A stretch of DNA of 38,465 nt, taken from NCBI GenBank assembly GCA_041687435.1, contig JAWLBX010000029.1:1-38465 (forward strand), written 5' to 3'. The number at the start of each line of letters is the position of its first letter. Positions within the stretch are counted from its first letter, which is position 1. The DNA comes from JACKII01 sp041687435. Lineage in GTDB: Bacteria > Pseudomonadota > Alphaproteobacteria > Bin95. The notes beneath the pieces are model-generated. The model did no database searches and was not told the origin of the DNA. It worked only from the letters and a program-made list of their open reading frames with translations. A program made the position numbers and the translations under genes. Shown here piece after piece: positions 18,696-27,674 of this stretch.

Positions 18696-20333
18696 TTATT
18701 TATCAAACCACATCTGTTCGAAGCGCCAGTCGTTGTAAATGCTGTCTTCCTTGCGGACGATGCCCTTCAGGTAAGGCTGCCAGCACGTTGCGACGCGGCC
18801 GTGATAGATCATCGGCCGGGCGGTATCGGCAATCAGCGCCTTTTCGATCTCCCACACCAACTCCTTGCGCTTGGCCGGATCGGTCTCGCGCGACTGCGAC
18901 CGGATCATCTCGTCGATCTCCGGGTTGCAATACTTGGTGTAATTGTTCTGCGCCTCGCACATGTAGTTTGCCTTCAGCACTGCATCCGGGTCGTCAACGC
19001 CGGACCCGGTCAGGTTTAATGCGACACTGTAAAGCCCCTTGATCATGCGACTGAAATACACGGAAGATTCGACAATCTCCAATTCGGTCGCGAAATGGAT
19101 CTGGTTCAACTGGTCCACCAAAATAATCGCGGGGTCTTTGTAGGCGCCGAAATCGCGAGTGGAGACCTTGATGGCCAGCTTGTTGTCCGGGCCATAGCCA
19201 TGCGATTCCATGATCGCCCGCGCCTTCGCCCGCCGCTCTTCAACCGTCCCGGCATAGCTTTCCAGCTTATCCAGTTCCTCGCGCGGCATCCCCCAGGCGC
19301 CTTCCGGCGGCGGCAGCATCGCGGCGGACCAATAGCCCTTGCCGTGAGTGACGATATCGATGAACGTCTGGCGGTCGAGTGCCAATTCCATCGCCCGCCG
19401 GATCTCCGGATTGTCGAACGGCGGGGCGTTGCGGTTGACGGCCAGATTCACCGAGACATTGGTCGGTGCCAGCTTGCAGACGGCGTCTGGCGCCTCCTCC
19501 TCCACCTGCCCCAGCAGCGGCGCGGTGACGTCGCCAATGAAGGTCAGATCGAACTCACCGGCGGTAAAGGCCAAAATGCGGGTCGGCCGGCTGCGGATCA
19601 GCGTCCACTCGATGCCATCCAGATAGGGCATATCCGGCTTCCAATAATCCGGATTGCGCACCAGCTTGATCGAGGTGTTGCTCTTGAACTCGACGAACTT
19701 AAAGGGCCCCGTGCCAATCGGACCGGTGCGCATCTGTTGTGCGGGAACATGGCAGGGATAGACGGGGGACTGACCAGAGGCCAGCAAGGTCAGCAGTGAC
19801 GGCTGCGGGTGTTCAAGATGAAATGTCACCTGGTAATCGTTATCGACTGCAACTTCCTTGAGATTATCATACCAGATCTTGCGCGGATTTTTGCGGAAGC
19901 CGCTACGCTCCTTGTCGATGAGCCAATGCCAGGTGCATTGCACGTCCTTCGCCGTGAACGGCTCGCCATCATGCCATCTCACACCTTGCCGCAATTTGAA
20001 GGTGAGTTTGGTCTCGGTCTCGTCGTAGGACCAGCTTTCTGCCAAGTCTGGAACCACCGTATCAATCGAGCTTTTTGGCTTTGATTGGTCAGACAAGACA
20101 AGGTTATTAAAGACCGACATCATTGGCATGATGGTTGCGATCGTGCCTTCCTCGTGGATCGAGAGGCTGGGTGGATTCGAGCTGTTATAGACGCGCAAGG
20201 TGCCGCCCGGCTTCTGCGCCAGCGCCGGCGCAATTCCGGACACCACCAAGAGCCCCACGGCGGCTGCCATCGCCGACGCGCGTCTGACTAATGGCCCAGA
20301 ACCGGGCCAACATACTGCCTTTACAAAGTCCAT
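18696..20333 (-). CDS. ABC transporter substrate-binding protein, peptide/nickel type (SBP_bac_5)
   Basis: The 545-residue product has a signal peptide (hydrophobic about 20-35, likely cut after ALA at 37-39) and the family-5 fold: KPGGTLRVYNSSNPPSLSIHEEG, then AESWSYDETETKLTFKLRQG with VRWHDGEPFTAKDV, and a C-terminal lobe ending NDWRFEQMWFDK. Members bind oligopeptides, opines, sugars or other small solutes for import. No permease or ATPase gene is adjacent, so its transporter must be encoded elsewhere. GGAGG lies 9 bases before the ATG. A signal-lipobox Cys is absent, so it should be soluble in the periplasm. Confidence 0.93.
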   Translation of the reverse strand: MDFVKAVCWPGSGPLVRRASAMAAAVGLLVVSGIAPALAQKPGGTLRVYNSSNPPSLSIHEEGTIATIMPMMSVFNNLVLSDQSKPKSSIDTVVPDLAESWSYDETETKLTFKLRQGVRWHDGEPFTAKDVQCTWHWLIDKERSGFRKNPRKIWYDNLKEVAVDNDYQVTFHLEHPQPSLLTLLASGQSPVYPCHVPAQQMRTGPIGTGPFKFVEFKSNTSIKLVRNPDYWKPDMPYLDGIEWTLIRSRPTRILAFTAGEFDLTFIGDVTAPLLGQVEEEAPDAVCKLAPTNVSVNLAVNRNAPPFDNPEIRRAMELALDRQTFIDIVTHGKGYWSAAMLPPPEGAWGMPREELDKLESYAGTVEERRAKARAIMESHGYGPDNKLAIKVSTRDFGAYKDPAIILVDQLNQIHFATELEIVESSVYFSRMIKGLYSVALNLTGSGVDDPDAVLKANYMCEAQNNYTKYCNPEIDEMIRSQSRETDPAKRKELVWEIEKALIADTARPMIYHGRVATCWQPYLKGIVRKEDSIYNDWRFEQMWFDK

Positions 20334-20372
20334 TCAGGGTTTCCTCCGGTTTTTTTGATTGTTAACGGAAGA

Positions 20373-20401
20373 AGTGTCACAGCGACTTTCGAATTTGACA
20401 A
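20373..20401 (-). promoter_or_regulatory. Possible promoter of the substrate-binding-protein gene
   Basis: On the minus strand TTGTCA (20396-20401) and GACACT (20373-20378) are separated by 17 bases, about 40 bases before the start at 20333. The -35 overlaps an opposite-strand TTGACA (20395-20400), next to the repeat AGCCT-5 bases-AGGCT (20401-20415), so control may be shared with the divergent VOC gene. Confidence 0.35.
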
Positions 20402-20482
20402 GCCTGGAAAAGGCTGTCGTCCTCGCCTTGATAAACTACACTGCCAGCAAACGGCCAACCAAACACCGAAGGAACCGCGCCC

Positions 20483-21013
20483 ATGTCCCGCCTGTTCGGC
20501 AATCTCACGCAGATCGGCATTGTCGTCCGCGATATCGAAGCCGCAATGCAACACTGGGCAGAGGTTTGCGGCGTCGGACCATGGTTCTATGCAGACCGCC
20601 TGCCGGTCACGCAGTTTTCCTATCGTGGGCAACGCCACGATGGCGTCCACATCTCCGTGGCACTCGCCAATTCCGGCGAAACGCAGTTGGAATTGATCCA
20701 ACAGCGCTGCGATACGCCCAGCATGTACCGCGATTTTCTCGCCAAGGGCTGTGAGGGCATGCAGCATTGGTCAAGCTGGCCAGAGGATTATGACGCGAAG
20801 CTGGAGGCAGCGCTGGCCAACGGCTACGAGATCGGCCAGCAGGGCGACAGTGCGCGCGGGCGGTTCGTTTATCTCTGGAATGAAGGCCATCCCGGCACGG
20901 TGATCGAGATGGCTCACATGACGCCGGAGCGCCGCCGCATCTTCGATGCCATCCGCGAGGCCGCAGTTGGCTGGGACGGCAGCGATCCTATCCGCCACAC
21001 TTGGCCAAGCTAA
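20483..21013 (+). CDS. VOC-superfamily protein (glyoxalase/methylmalonyl-CoA epimerase-like fold)
   Basis: The 176-residue product has the paired beta-alpha-beta-beta-beta modules of the vicinal oxygen chelate superfamily: TQIGIVVRDIEAAMQHWAE, then SGETQLELIQ, then GMQHWSSWPED and PGTVIEMAHM. In methylmalonyl-CoA epimerase-like members the metal is held by His, Gln/Glu, His and Glu. Here the first His is replaced by Q10, while candidates for the other three (Gln in TQLELIQ, His in GMQHW, Glu in VIEMAH) remain. Substrate unknown. AAGGA precedes the ATG. It is divergent from the binding-protein gene and nearly touches the convergent hydrolase gene (9 bases). Confidence 0.85.
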   Translation: MSRLFGNLTQIGIVVRDIEAAMQHWAEVCGVGPWFYADRLPVTQFSYRGQRHDGVHISVALANSGETQLELIQQRCDTPSMYRDFLAKGCEGMQHWSSWPEDYDAKLEAALANGYEIGQQGDSARGRFVYLWNEGHPGTVIEMAHMTPERRRIFDAIREAAVGWDGSDPIRHTWPS

Positions 21014-21022
21014 GGCGCTGCC

Positions 21023-21913
21023 TCAGCCTCTCGCGGGCAGAAAGTGCTGAAACCAGGCCACCGTCTCATCCATAACCTGGCTGAAAGCCGGTTCGACATA
21101 AACTTCGTAGTGGCCGAAGCCCTTCAACGTCACCAGCTTCTTGGGCTCACCTGCTTTATCATACAAGGCATAGGATTCCTCTGGCGGCACCAGTCGGTCA
21201 TCGTCGGTGGTGATGAACAGGATCGGACGCGGTGCAATCTTGTCGACGACCCATTCCGGGTGGAATTGCAGAGTCTCGTCGATGTAATCGAGCGGTAGTG
21301 TGCTGATGGCATTAGGGTTGTTCTTACGGGCCGCATCCGCCAGCGCGGCAGACTGGCGGTCAGGAAGCAGGATCTCCGCGCGGTCTGCCCATTCGGACTC
21401 GCCATCGAGGACGCGTTTCTCCCGGTCGGCCCTGGAGCGCGCCAGCAGGTCTACCCACTCATCCGGCCGGCGAACACTGCGCATCCAGCGGCCCCCGTGG
21501 GCGACACCGACGCAGGAAACAATGCATTTTGCCCGCTGATCGACGGCACCGACCCAAGTCACGGTCGCACCGCCATAGCTGGTGCCATAGATGCCGATGC
21601 GATCGGCAGCAACGCAATCCTGCAATCCCAGATACGTGATTGCAGCCTGCACATCTGCCACCCGGCTGTAAGGCGCCAGCCGCGAGCGCTGGCCCTCGCT
21701 TTCACCCCAGCCTTTGTAATCGAAGGTGAGGACGACATAGCCAGCTTCGTTCAGAACCCGGGCATTGTCCGGCAGATAAAGGTCTTTGACGCCGGTATAG
21801 CCATGGCAAAGCACGATACCGGCACGTTGTTCCCCCGATTCCAGGCCATCTGGCATGTACAGGTCGCCAGAGAGCTTGTGGCCCTCGCTATAAAAATGGA
21901 TCGATTTGCTCAT
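21023..21913 (-). CDS. Alpha/beta hydrolase (dienelactone hydrolase/peptidase S15-like esterase)
   Basis: The 296-residue product has an oxyanion-side motif CHGYTG at 36-41, the nucleophile elbow GTSYGG with S112, an acidic cluster TTDDDRLVPP (one of D237-D239 is the likely acid) and the catalytic His H268 in GFGHYEVY. It should hydrolyse an ester or amide in the cytoplasm, since no signal peptide is seen. I chose ATG 21913 (MSKSIHFYSEG); a longer frame from 21958 adds 15 residues without homology. AAGGA lies upstream. No operon partner. Confidence 0.88.
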   Translation of the reverse strand: MSKSIHFYSEGHKLSGDLYMPDGLESGEQRAGIVLCHGYTGVKDLYLPDNARVLNEAGYVVLTFDYKGWGESEGQRSRLAPYSRVADVQAAITYLGLQDCVAADRIGIYGTSYGGATVTWVGAVDQRAKCIVSCVGVAHGGRWMRSVRRPDEWVDLLARSRADREKRVLDGESEWADRAEILLPDRQSAALADAARKNNPNAISTLPLDYIDETLQFHPEWVVDKIAPRPILFITTDDDRLVPPEESYALYDKAGEPKKLVTLKGFGHYEVYVEPAFSQVMDETVAWFQHFLPARG

Positions 21914-22132
21914 ATGCGGACGTTTCCTTGATTGCTTGATACCAAGGAACTGTAGCAATACAGCGCGTAAATCGCCAATTGGCTGGCGTAAGAGCCAGTT
22001 CGGCCATGCCTGGGTGGACGCGCTCTGAAGCGAAACCCAAAGGCATTCACCTGTAATTGACTGCCTCCCCCAAAAATTTCGGCTACTCTTGCAACTCTCT
22101 TTCGGGATAACTGGCGCGGGGCTGGCGGCACA

Positions 22133-23374
22133 ATGGCAGGATCAACCAGCAATCAACCACCACACTTGGCCGCCATGGGGCTGACCGACATACAGCCGGA
22201 TGGGCAGTTTGACCAAGTCGCCCGCCTCGCAGCAAGCCGTTTCGATACAGAAATCGGCCTGATTGTCTTCTTCGATCATGATGCAGATCAGATGTACTGC
22301 AAAAACCAGACTGGACTGGACGAACATTGGGGCAGGCAGGAAAATTTGCGGCTGTCCGGATCGATCTGCCGACATGTGCCGAACCAAAACGGTCCGGTGC
22401 AAATTACAGACACGGACAGCCACCCCCTGACAAGGGGTGTCGAACACCAGGACAACCTGGGCTGCCGCAGTTTCCTCGGAGTGCCGATCCGCGGGACTTC
22501 CACCACTGTGATAGGCGCAATTTGCCTGGCCGGACGAAGCCCGAGAACCTGGGAACCACAGGAAATTATCGACCTGGAGGCCTTGGCGCACTGCATTTCC
22601 AGCTTGGTGTCGCACCGGATGGCCATTTGGCAACTTCGCCAGCAGTTACAACGGACTGAAGCCGAATCCCAAACCAGAGTCGATATGCTGGCCGATGTCA
22701 GCCATGAACTCCGCACGCCGCTCAACGGCCTGCTCGGCATGGCCAGTGCACTGGAGCAAACCGATCTGACGCCAGCCCAACGGGAGATGCTGGAATTGAT
22801 GGAGCAGGCAGGCAATCTGCTGCGCCGATTGGCGGACGACCTGCTGGATATCGCTCAGATGGAGGAGGGTGCGCTGAGCATGCCAGAAGCACCATTCCGC
22901 CCTTCGCAAACCGTGCAGGGTCTTATCGCCCTGGCCCAGGCTACGAAGAATGACGCCGCACCGCCGATAAGGTTCGAGGACAAAATCGGTGCCGCAACGG
23001 TCTTGATCGGATCAGAAGCGCGAATCCAACAGGTTCTGGCCAACCTGCTCGAAAACGCCTTGACCTCCGATCCGGCGGGTCCGGTCCGCATACGCGCAGC
23101 ACTATCGGGCGAAAGCGGGGGCGGTGACGCAGTTCTGAACCTGTCGGTCGTTGATTCGGGGCCCGGAATCCCGAACGAGCTGAAAGACATCATCTTCGAG
23201 CGATTCCGCCAGGGGCCGAGCAAACCAAAGCATAAGCAAACCGGCGCAGGGCTGGGCCTCACAATTGCCCGCGCCCTGTGCCAACGGCATCGCGGCGATT
23301 TGTGGGTCGAAGATACCCCTGGCGGCGGCGCAACCTTCGTCGCCACATTCGCGGTCAAGCTGGCGGAGCGCTAG
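22133..23374 (+). CDS. Soluble sensor histidine kinase with GAF domain
   Basis: The 413-residue product has a GAF domain (about 20-160), a short coiled helix, a HisKA domain with H191 in LADVSHELRTPLNG, and a HATPase domain with the N-box VLANLLENAL (about 301-310), DSGPGIP and GAGLGLTIA. It should autophosphorylate H191 and pass the phosphate to a response regulator that is not nearby and not fused. No membrane span, so it senses a cytoplasmic signal. Its last codons form the left arm of a terminator. Confidence 0.94.
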   Translation: MAGSTSNQPPHLAAMGLTDIQPDGQFDQVARLAASRFDTEIGLIVFFDHDADQMYCKNQTGLDEHWGRQENLRLSGSICRHVPNQNGPVQITDTDSHPLTRGVEHQDNLGCRSFLGVPIRGTSTTVIGAICLAGRSPRTWEPQEIIDLEALAHCISSLVSHRMAIWQLRQQLQRTEAESQTRVDMLADVSHELRTPLNGLLGMASALEQTDLTPAQREMLELMEQAGNLLRRLADDLLDIAQMEEGALSMPEAPFRPSQTVQGLIALAQATKNDAAPPIRFEDKIGAATVLIGSEARIQQVLANLLENALTSDPAGPVRIRAALSGESGGGDAVLNLSVVDSGPGIPNELKDIIFERFRQGPSKPKHKQTGAGLGLTIARALCQRHRGDLWVEDTPGGGATFVATFAVKLAER

Positions 23375-23391
23375 CGAGCGCCAGCTTTTTT
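23357..23391 (+). terminator. Rho-independent terminator overlapping the kinase stop codon
   Basis: AAGCTGGCG (23357-23365) pairs with CGCCAGCTT (23379-23387), followed by T-run to 23391. The kinase TAG stop (23372-23374) is in the loop, so the stem's left arm encodes the last residues. Confidence 0.85.
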
Positions 23392-23579
23392 GCCGGATTG
23401 CCGCGCTTGAAATGGCAGGCGCAAAGTCAAATTCTCGAACGCTGTGGCACCGCCCTGGGCCGCAATCCATAAGCTCCAGCAGGGCGTGAACACTTCTTCC
23501 GGCCACTTGCGTCCACGCCCTGTTCCGCCTATGTTCAAGAGCCGTCCTCGTCGCCACGAGCCAGCCGAGCAAAGTTACC

Positions 23580-25430
23580 ATGGAACAACCATTATCACCC
23601 GCCATTGCGGCGCTGGAAAGCCCTTCCGAGCCTTCGCTGTTCGGCAGCGATGAGTACCAAGATCATGCCAACAGCGTCCACATTGACCGCACCCGCGACC
23701 GGCTGCTGACGCAATTCGGCAAGGCGACACTGGCTGACCGCTATCTGTTGCCGGGCGAGTCGTTTCAGGACCGTTTCGCGCGAGTAGCTGCCTGTTTCGC
23801 GGATGATTCCGCCCACGCCCAACGGCTGTACGATTATATCTCCCGCCTTTGGATGATGCCGGCGACGCCGGTTCTCTCAAACGGCGGCACCACGCGCGGC
23901 CTGCCGATTTCCTGCTATCTGAACGAGGCCAGAGACGATCTGGAAGGCATTGTCGGCCTTTGGACCGAGAATGTCTGGCTCGCCGCCCGTGGCGGTGGCA
24001 TCGGCAGTTATTGGGGCAATCTGCGCTCCATCGGTGAGAAGGTCGGACAGAATGGCAAGACCTCCGGCGTAGTACCGTTTATCCGGGTAATGGATTCACT
24101 GACGCTCGCCATCAGCCAAGGCAGCCTGCGGCGTGGCTCGGCGGCGGTCTACCTGCCGATCCATCACCCGGAAATCGAGGAATTCATCGAACTGCGACGG
24201 CCGACCGGCGGCGACTACAACCGCAAGGCTTTAAATTTGCATCATGGCGTAGCGGTGACAGATGCGTTCATGCGCGCGGTGCTAGCGGATGAGACTTGGC
24301 CGCTGGTCAGCCCACGTGATGGCACGGTGCAGCGCACGGTCTCGGCCCGCTCCCTCTGGATTCGGCTGCTGACGGCGCGGGTGGAGACAGGCGAGCCCTA
24401 CCTGATCTTCATCGACCAGGTGAACCGCGGCCGGCCGGAGCACCACAAACTAGCCGGGCTGGAGGTCAAGACCTCAAACCTGTGTTCGGAGATCACGCTG
24501 CCGACCGGTGTGGATCACCTGGGCGGCGAGCGCACGGCGGTCTGCTGCCTGTCCTCGCTGAACCTGGAACATTACGAGGAGTGGGAACAGCATCCGAATT
24601 TTGTCGAAGACGTAATGCGGTTTCTCGACAACGTGCTGCAGGACTATATCGACCACGCGCCTGACAGCATGGCCCGGGCCAAATACGCCGCCATGCGTGA
24701 GCGTAGCGTTGGACTTGGGGTCATGGGCTTTCACTCCTTCCTTCAAGCCAAAAGCATTCCGTTCGAATCGGTGATGGCGAAAGTCTGGAACACCCGCATG
24801 TTCCGCCACATCAAGGCCGGTGCCGACGCCGCCAGCCAGGTGCTGGCGGCGGAACGCGGCCCCTGCCCCGACGCCGCCGACTATGGCGTGGCCGAGCGTT
24901 TCAGCCACAAGCTGGCGATTGCACCGACCGCGTCCATCTCCATCATTTGCGGCGGCGCCTCGCCCGGCATCGAACCGATTGCCGCCAACGCCTTCAATCA
25001 CAAGACGCTGTCCGGCTCCTATCTCGTGCGCAACCGGGCGCTGGCCGCTGTCCTTGCCGACCACGGCCATGACGACGACGAAACGTGGTCCTCCATCACC
25101 ACACACGAAGGCTCGGTCCAACATTTGGATTTCCTGACCGAACACGAGCGCGACGTGTTCAAGACCGCGTTCGAGCTGGACCAGCGCTGGGTGATCGACC
25201 ATGCGGCCGACCGGCAGCCCTATATCTGCCAATCCCAATCCTTAAATCTGTTCCTGCCTGCCGACGTTCACAAGCGCGACCTGCATCGCCTGCATATCCG
25301 CGCCTGGGAGAAAGGCTGTAAAAGCCTGTATTATGTTCGCTCAAAGTCGCTGCAGCGGGCTGACGTTATCAGCGCGGCGCCGCCGCCCCGCTCAGCGCGA
25401 GACGATGACGACTGTTTGGCGTGCGAGTAG
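23580..25430 (+). CDS. nrdA: Ribonucleoside-diphosphate reductase, alpha subunit (class Ia)
   Basis: The 616-residue product is the catalytic subunit that reduces ribonucleoside diphosphates to deoxy forms. Visible key residues: the reducible Cys pair C112 (LPISCYL) and C322/C323 (VCCLSSLNLE), the radical-site Cys C302 with N300 and E304 in SNLCSEI, the radical-transfer tyrosines Y584-Y585 in LYYVRSK, and a C-terminal redox tail C612-x2-C615. The protein is about 145 residues shorter than E. coli NrdA (761) because it lacks the N-terminal ATP-cone, so dATP feedback through that domain is not possible. Such cone-less forms are known in alphaproteobacteria. nrdB follows 7 bases after the stop. 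No NrdR-box pair was seen upstream. Confidence 0.96.
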   Translation: MEQPLSPAIAALESPSEPSLFGSDEYQDHANSVHIDRTRDRLLTQFGKATLADRYLLPGESFQDRFARVAACFADDSAHAQRLYDYISRLWMMPATPVLSNGGTTRGLPISCYLNEARDDLEGIVGLWTENVWLAARGGGIGSYWGNLRSIGEKVGQNGKTSGVVPFIRVMDSLTLAISQGSLRRGSAAVYLPIHHPEIEEFIELRRPTGGDYNRKALNLHHGVAVTDAFMRAVLADETWPLVSPRDGTVQRTVSARSLWIRLLTARVETGEPYLIFIDQVNRGRPEHHKLAGLEVKTSNLCSEITLPTGVDHLGGERTAVCCLSSLNLEHYEEWEQHPNFVEDVMRFLDNVLQDYIDHAPDSMARAKYAAMRERSVGLGVMGFHSFLQAKSIPFESVMAKVWNTRMFRHIKAGADAASQVLAAERGPCPDAADYGVAERFSHKLAIAPTASISIICGGASPGIEPIAANAFNHKTLSGSYLVRNRALAAVLADHGHDDDETWSSITTHEGSVQHLDFLTEHERDVFKTAFELDQRWVIDHAADRQPYICQSQSLNLFLPADVHKRDLHRLHIRAWEKGCKSLYYVRSKSLQRADVISAAPPPRSARDDDDCLACE

Positions 25431-25437
25431 GCAGCCC

Positions 25438-26397
25438 ATGGCACTTCTGGACCCGAAACCAACATACAAGCCGTTCGCCTATCCCTGGGCCTATGAGGCC
25501 TGGCAGTTGCAACAGCGCCTGCACTGGCTGCCGGACGAGGTGCCGCTGGCCGATGACGTGAAGGACTGGCAGCACCAGCTGAGCGAAGGCGAGCGCAGCC
25601 TGCTTACCCACATCTTCCGCTTTTTCACCCAAGCGGATGTGGAGGTGAACAACTGCTACATGAAGCACTATTCCCGCGTTTTCGAACCGACAGAGGTGCA
25701 GATGATGCTGGCGGCGTTCTCCAATACGGAGACAATTCACATCGCTGCCTACAGCCATCTGCTCGACACCATTGGCATGCCGGAAGTGGAGTATTCTGCC
25801 TTCTTGCACTATCAGGCCATGCGGGATAAATATGATTACATGCAGCAGTTTAGCGTAGATTCCAAACGCTCTATTGCAATAACGATGGCGGTATTTGGCG
25901 CCTTTACCGAGGGCGTGCAGCTGTTTGCCAGCTTCGCCGTGTTGCTGAACTTCCCGCGCTTCAACAAAATGAAAGGCATGGGCCAGATCGTGGCGTGGTC
26001 GGCACGGGATGAAACCCTGCATACCCTTAGTATTATCCGGCTATTCCGGACCTTTGTTGAAGAGTATCCGGAAGTTTGGGACAAGGCGCTGGGCGACGAA
26101 ATTCGGGAAGCCTGCCGCACCATCATCGGCCACGAGGACGCGTTTATCGATCTGGCCTTTGAACTGGGGGAGGTGGAAGGTCTCTCGCCCGACGAGGTAA
26201 AAGCATATATTCGCTTCATTGCCGACCGCAGACTGGATCAACTTAGTCTCGAATCAATCTTCAATATTTCGCGTAACCCATTGCCTTGGATGGATGAAAT
26301 GCTCAATGCAGTGGAGCATGCCAACTTCTTCGAGAACCGGGCGACGGAGTATACTCGGGGCGCGACGCGCGGAACCTGGGAAGAAGCCTTTCTCTGA
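25438..26397 (+). CDS. nrdB: Ribonucleoside-diphosphate reductase, beta subunit
   Basis: The 319-residue product carries the di-metal site and the radical Tyr. Ligands visible: D67 (TQAD), E98 and H101 (NTETIH), E158 (GAFTEG), E192 and H195 (DETLH). The radical Tyr is Y105, four residues after H101, so it is a Tyr-radical type rather than a Phe-bearing class Ic protein. I chose ATG 25438 (MALLDPKPTYKPFAYPWAYE); the longer frame starts inside nrdA. No N-terminal ATP-cone is present on this subunit either. The stop lies 3 bases from that of the convergent hydrolase-OsmC gene. Confidence 0.96.
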   Translation: MALLDPKPTYKPFAYPWAYEAWQLQQRLHWLPDEVPLADDVKDWQHQLSEGERSLLTHIFRFFTQADVEVNNCYMKHYSRVFEPTEVQMMLAAFSNTETIHIAAYSHLLDTIGMPEVEYSAFLHYQAMRDKYDYMQQFSVDSKRSIAITMAVFGAFTEGVQLFASFAVLLNFPRFNKMKGMGQIVAWSARDETLHTLSIIRLFRTFVEEYPEVWDKALGDEIREACRTIIGHEDAFIDLAFELGEVEGLSPDEVKAYIRFIADRRLDQLSLESIFNISRNPLPWMDEMLNAVEHANFFENRATEYTRGATRGTWEEAFL

Positions 26398-26400
26398 CCG

Positions 26401-27627
26401 TCAGGCGAGCCGGCTGATCACCGAGATCTCGCCATGCAGGGTCCGATGCACCGGGCAGCGGTCGGCAATGCGGAGCAGGTCGGTCCGTTGGTCCTCCGTA
26501 AGCGAACCGGAGAGCGTGATTTCTCGCTCGATCCGATCGATCTTACCCTTTTTTGTCTCGCATTCGGTACAGTCATGGGCATGGATCTTCGCATGCCGCA
26601 ATCTCACCTCCGCCCGTTCCAATGGATAGTTCTTCCGGTCGGCATACAGGCGGATCGTCATTGCCGTACACGTGCCAAGCGCGGTCAACAGGAAGGAATA
26701 AGGGTCTGGGCCGGTATCGGTGCCGCCGACCGACTCGGGCTCGTCAGCCCAAAAACGGTGCTTGCCTGCATCCACGATCTGCGGAAACGTCCCCTCGCCG
26801 GCCTCGCGCACCAGCACCTCGCCCTGCGGCGTGACCGGCCGCCCCTCCTCTGCCGTACTCTCCTCTGGCAGATAGCGGCCAGCCCAGGCAGCCAGCACAT
26901 CGGCGACATAGACGGCATCCTCGCGCCTGGTCAGCAAATGATTTGCACCATCAAGCGACACGAAGCTTTTCGGATGTTTCGCCGCGGTGAAAATGGCGCT
27001 GGCGTTATCGATGCTCACGATAGCGTCGCGCGGCGCGTGAAACACCAGCAATGCCTTGCCCAGCTTCCCAAGGGCATCCCGCATGTTCTGGCCCTCGATA
27101 TCCGCGAGAAACTGCCGGGTGATGCGGAAGGTCCGCCCCGCCAGGGTCACATCCGCCTCGCCCTCGTTTTCGATCCGGGTCAGATCGGCCTTGAAGGCGT
27201 GCTTGACGTGTTCGGGGTCTGCGGGGGCGTTGATGGTTGCGACCGCGGCCGCTTCCGGCACGGCTGCCGCGGCCTTCAGAACAGCGGCGCCGCCAAGCGA
27301 ATGGCCGACCAACAGACTTGGCGCCCGGTGCTGCGACCGCAGGAAATCGGCCGCTGCAACCAGATCGGCCACGTTTGAGGAAAAACCAGTGTTGGCGAAC
27401 TCGCCCTCGCTCGCGCCCAGCCCGGTAAAGTCAAACCGCAACACAGCAAAGCCCCGGTCAGCCAGCCCCCGCGAGACACGCTCCGCAGCGAAAATCTCAT
27501 GCGAACAGGTGAAACAGTGGGCAAACAGGGCGAAGGCTCGCGGCCCGCCAGCCGGCCAGTCGATCCGTCCGAACAGAGATTCGCCACCCGCACCCGGAAA
27601 TGTCACTTTCTCGCTTCGCGCTGTCAT
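26401..27627 (-). CDS. Alpha/beta hydrolase-OsmC fusion protein
   Basis: The 408-residue product has two domains. Residues 1-255 are an alpha/beta hydrolase with the nucleophile S110 in LVGHSLGGA, an acidic residue near HAPRDAI, and a His in DGANHLL. Residues about 270-408 are an OsmC/Ohr-type domain with C320 in LGTCTAMTIRLYA and C391 in RCPVHRTL, the pair expected of a thiol-dependent peroxidase, plus an extra CTEC at 353-356. The fusion is a known family architecture, so it is not an assembly artefact. It may hydrolyse and reduce lipid-type hydroperoxides, by inference. AAGGATGG lies before the ATG at 27627. A small membrane protein gene is 47 bases upstream on the same strand. Confidence 0.93.
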   Translation of the reverse strand: MTARSEKVTFPGAGGESLFGRIDWPAGGPRAFALFAHCFTCSHEIFAAERVSRGLADRGFAVLRFDFTGLGASEGEFANTGFSSNVADLVAAADFLRSQHRAPSLLVGHSLGGAAVLKAAAAVPEAAAVATINAPADPEHVKHAFKADLTRIENEGEADVTLAGRTFRITRQFLADIEGQNMRDALGKLGKALLVFHAPRDAIVSIDNASAIFTAAKHPKSFVSLDGANHLLTRREDAVYVADVLAAWAGRYLPEESTAEEGRPVTPQGEVLVREAGEGTFPQIVDAGKHRFWADEPESVGGTDTGPDPYSFLLTALGTCTAMTIRLYADRKNYPLERAEVRLRHAKIHAHDCTECETKKGKIDRIEREITLSGSLTEDQRTDLLRIADRCPVHRTLHGEISVISRLA

Positions 27628-27674
27628 CGACTACCATCCTTTTTATATATGTAATATCAATAAATTAAACATTG

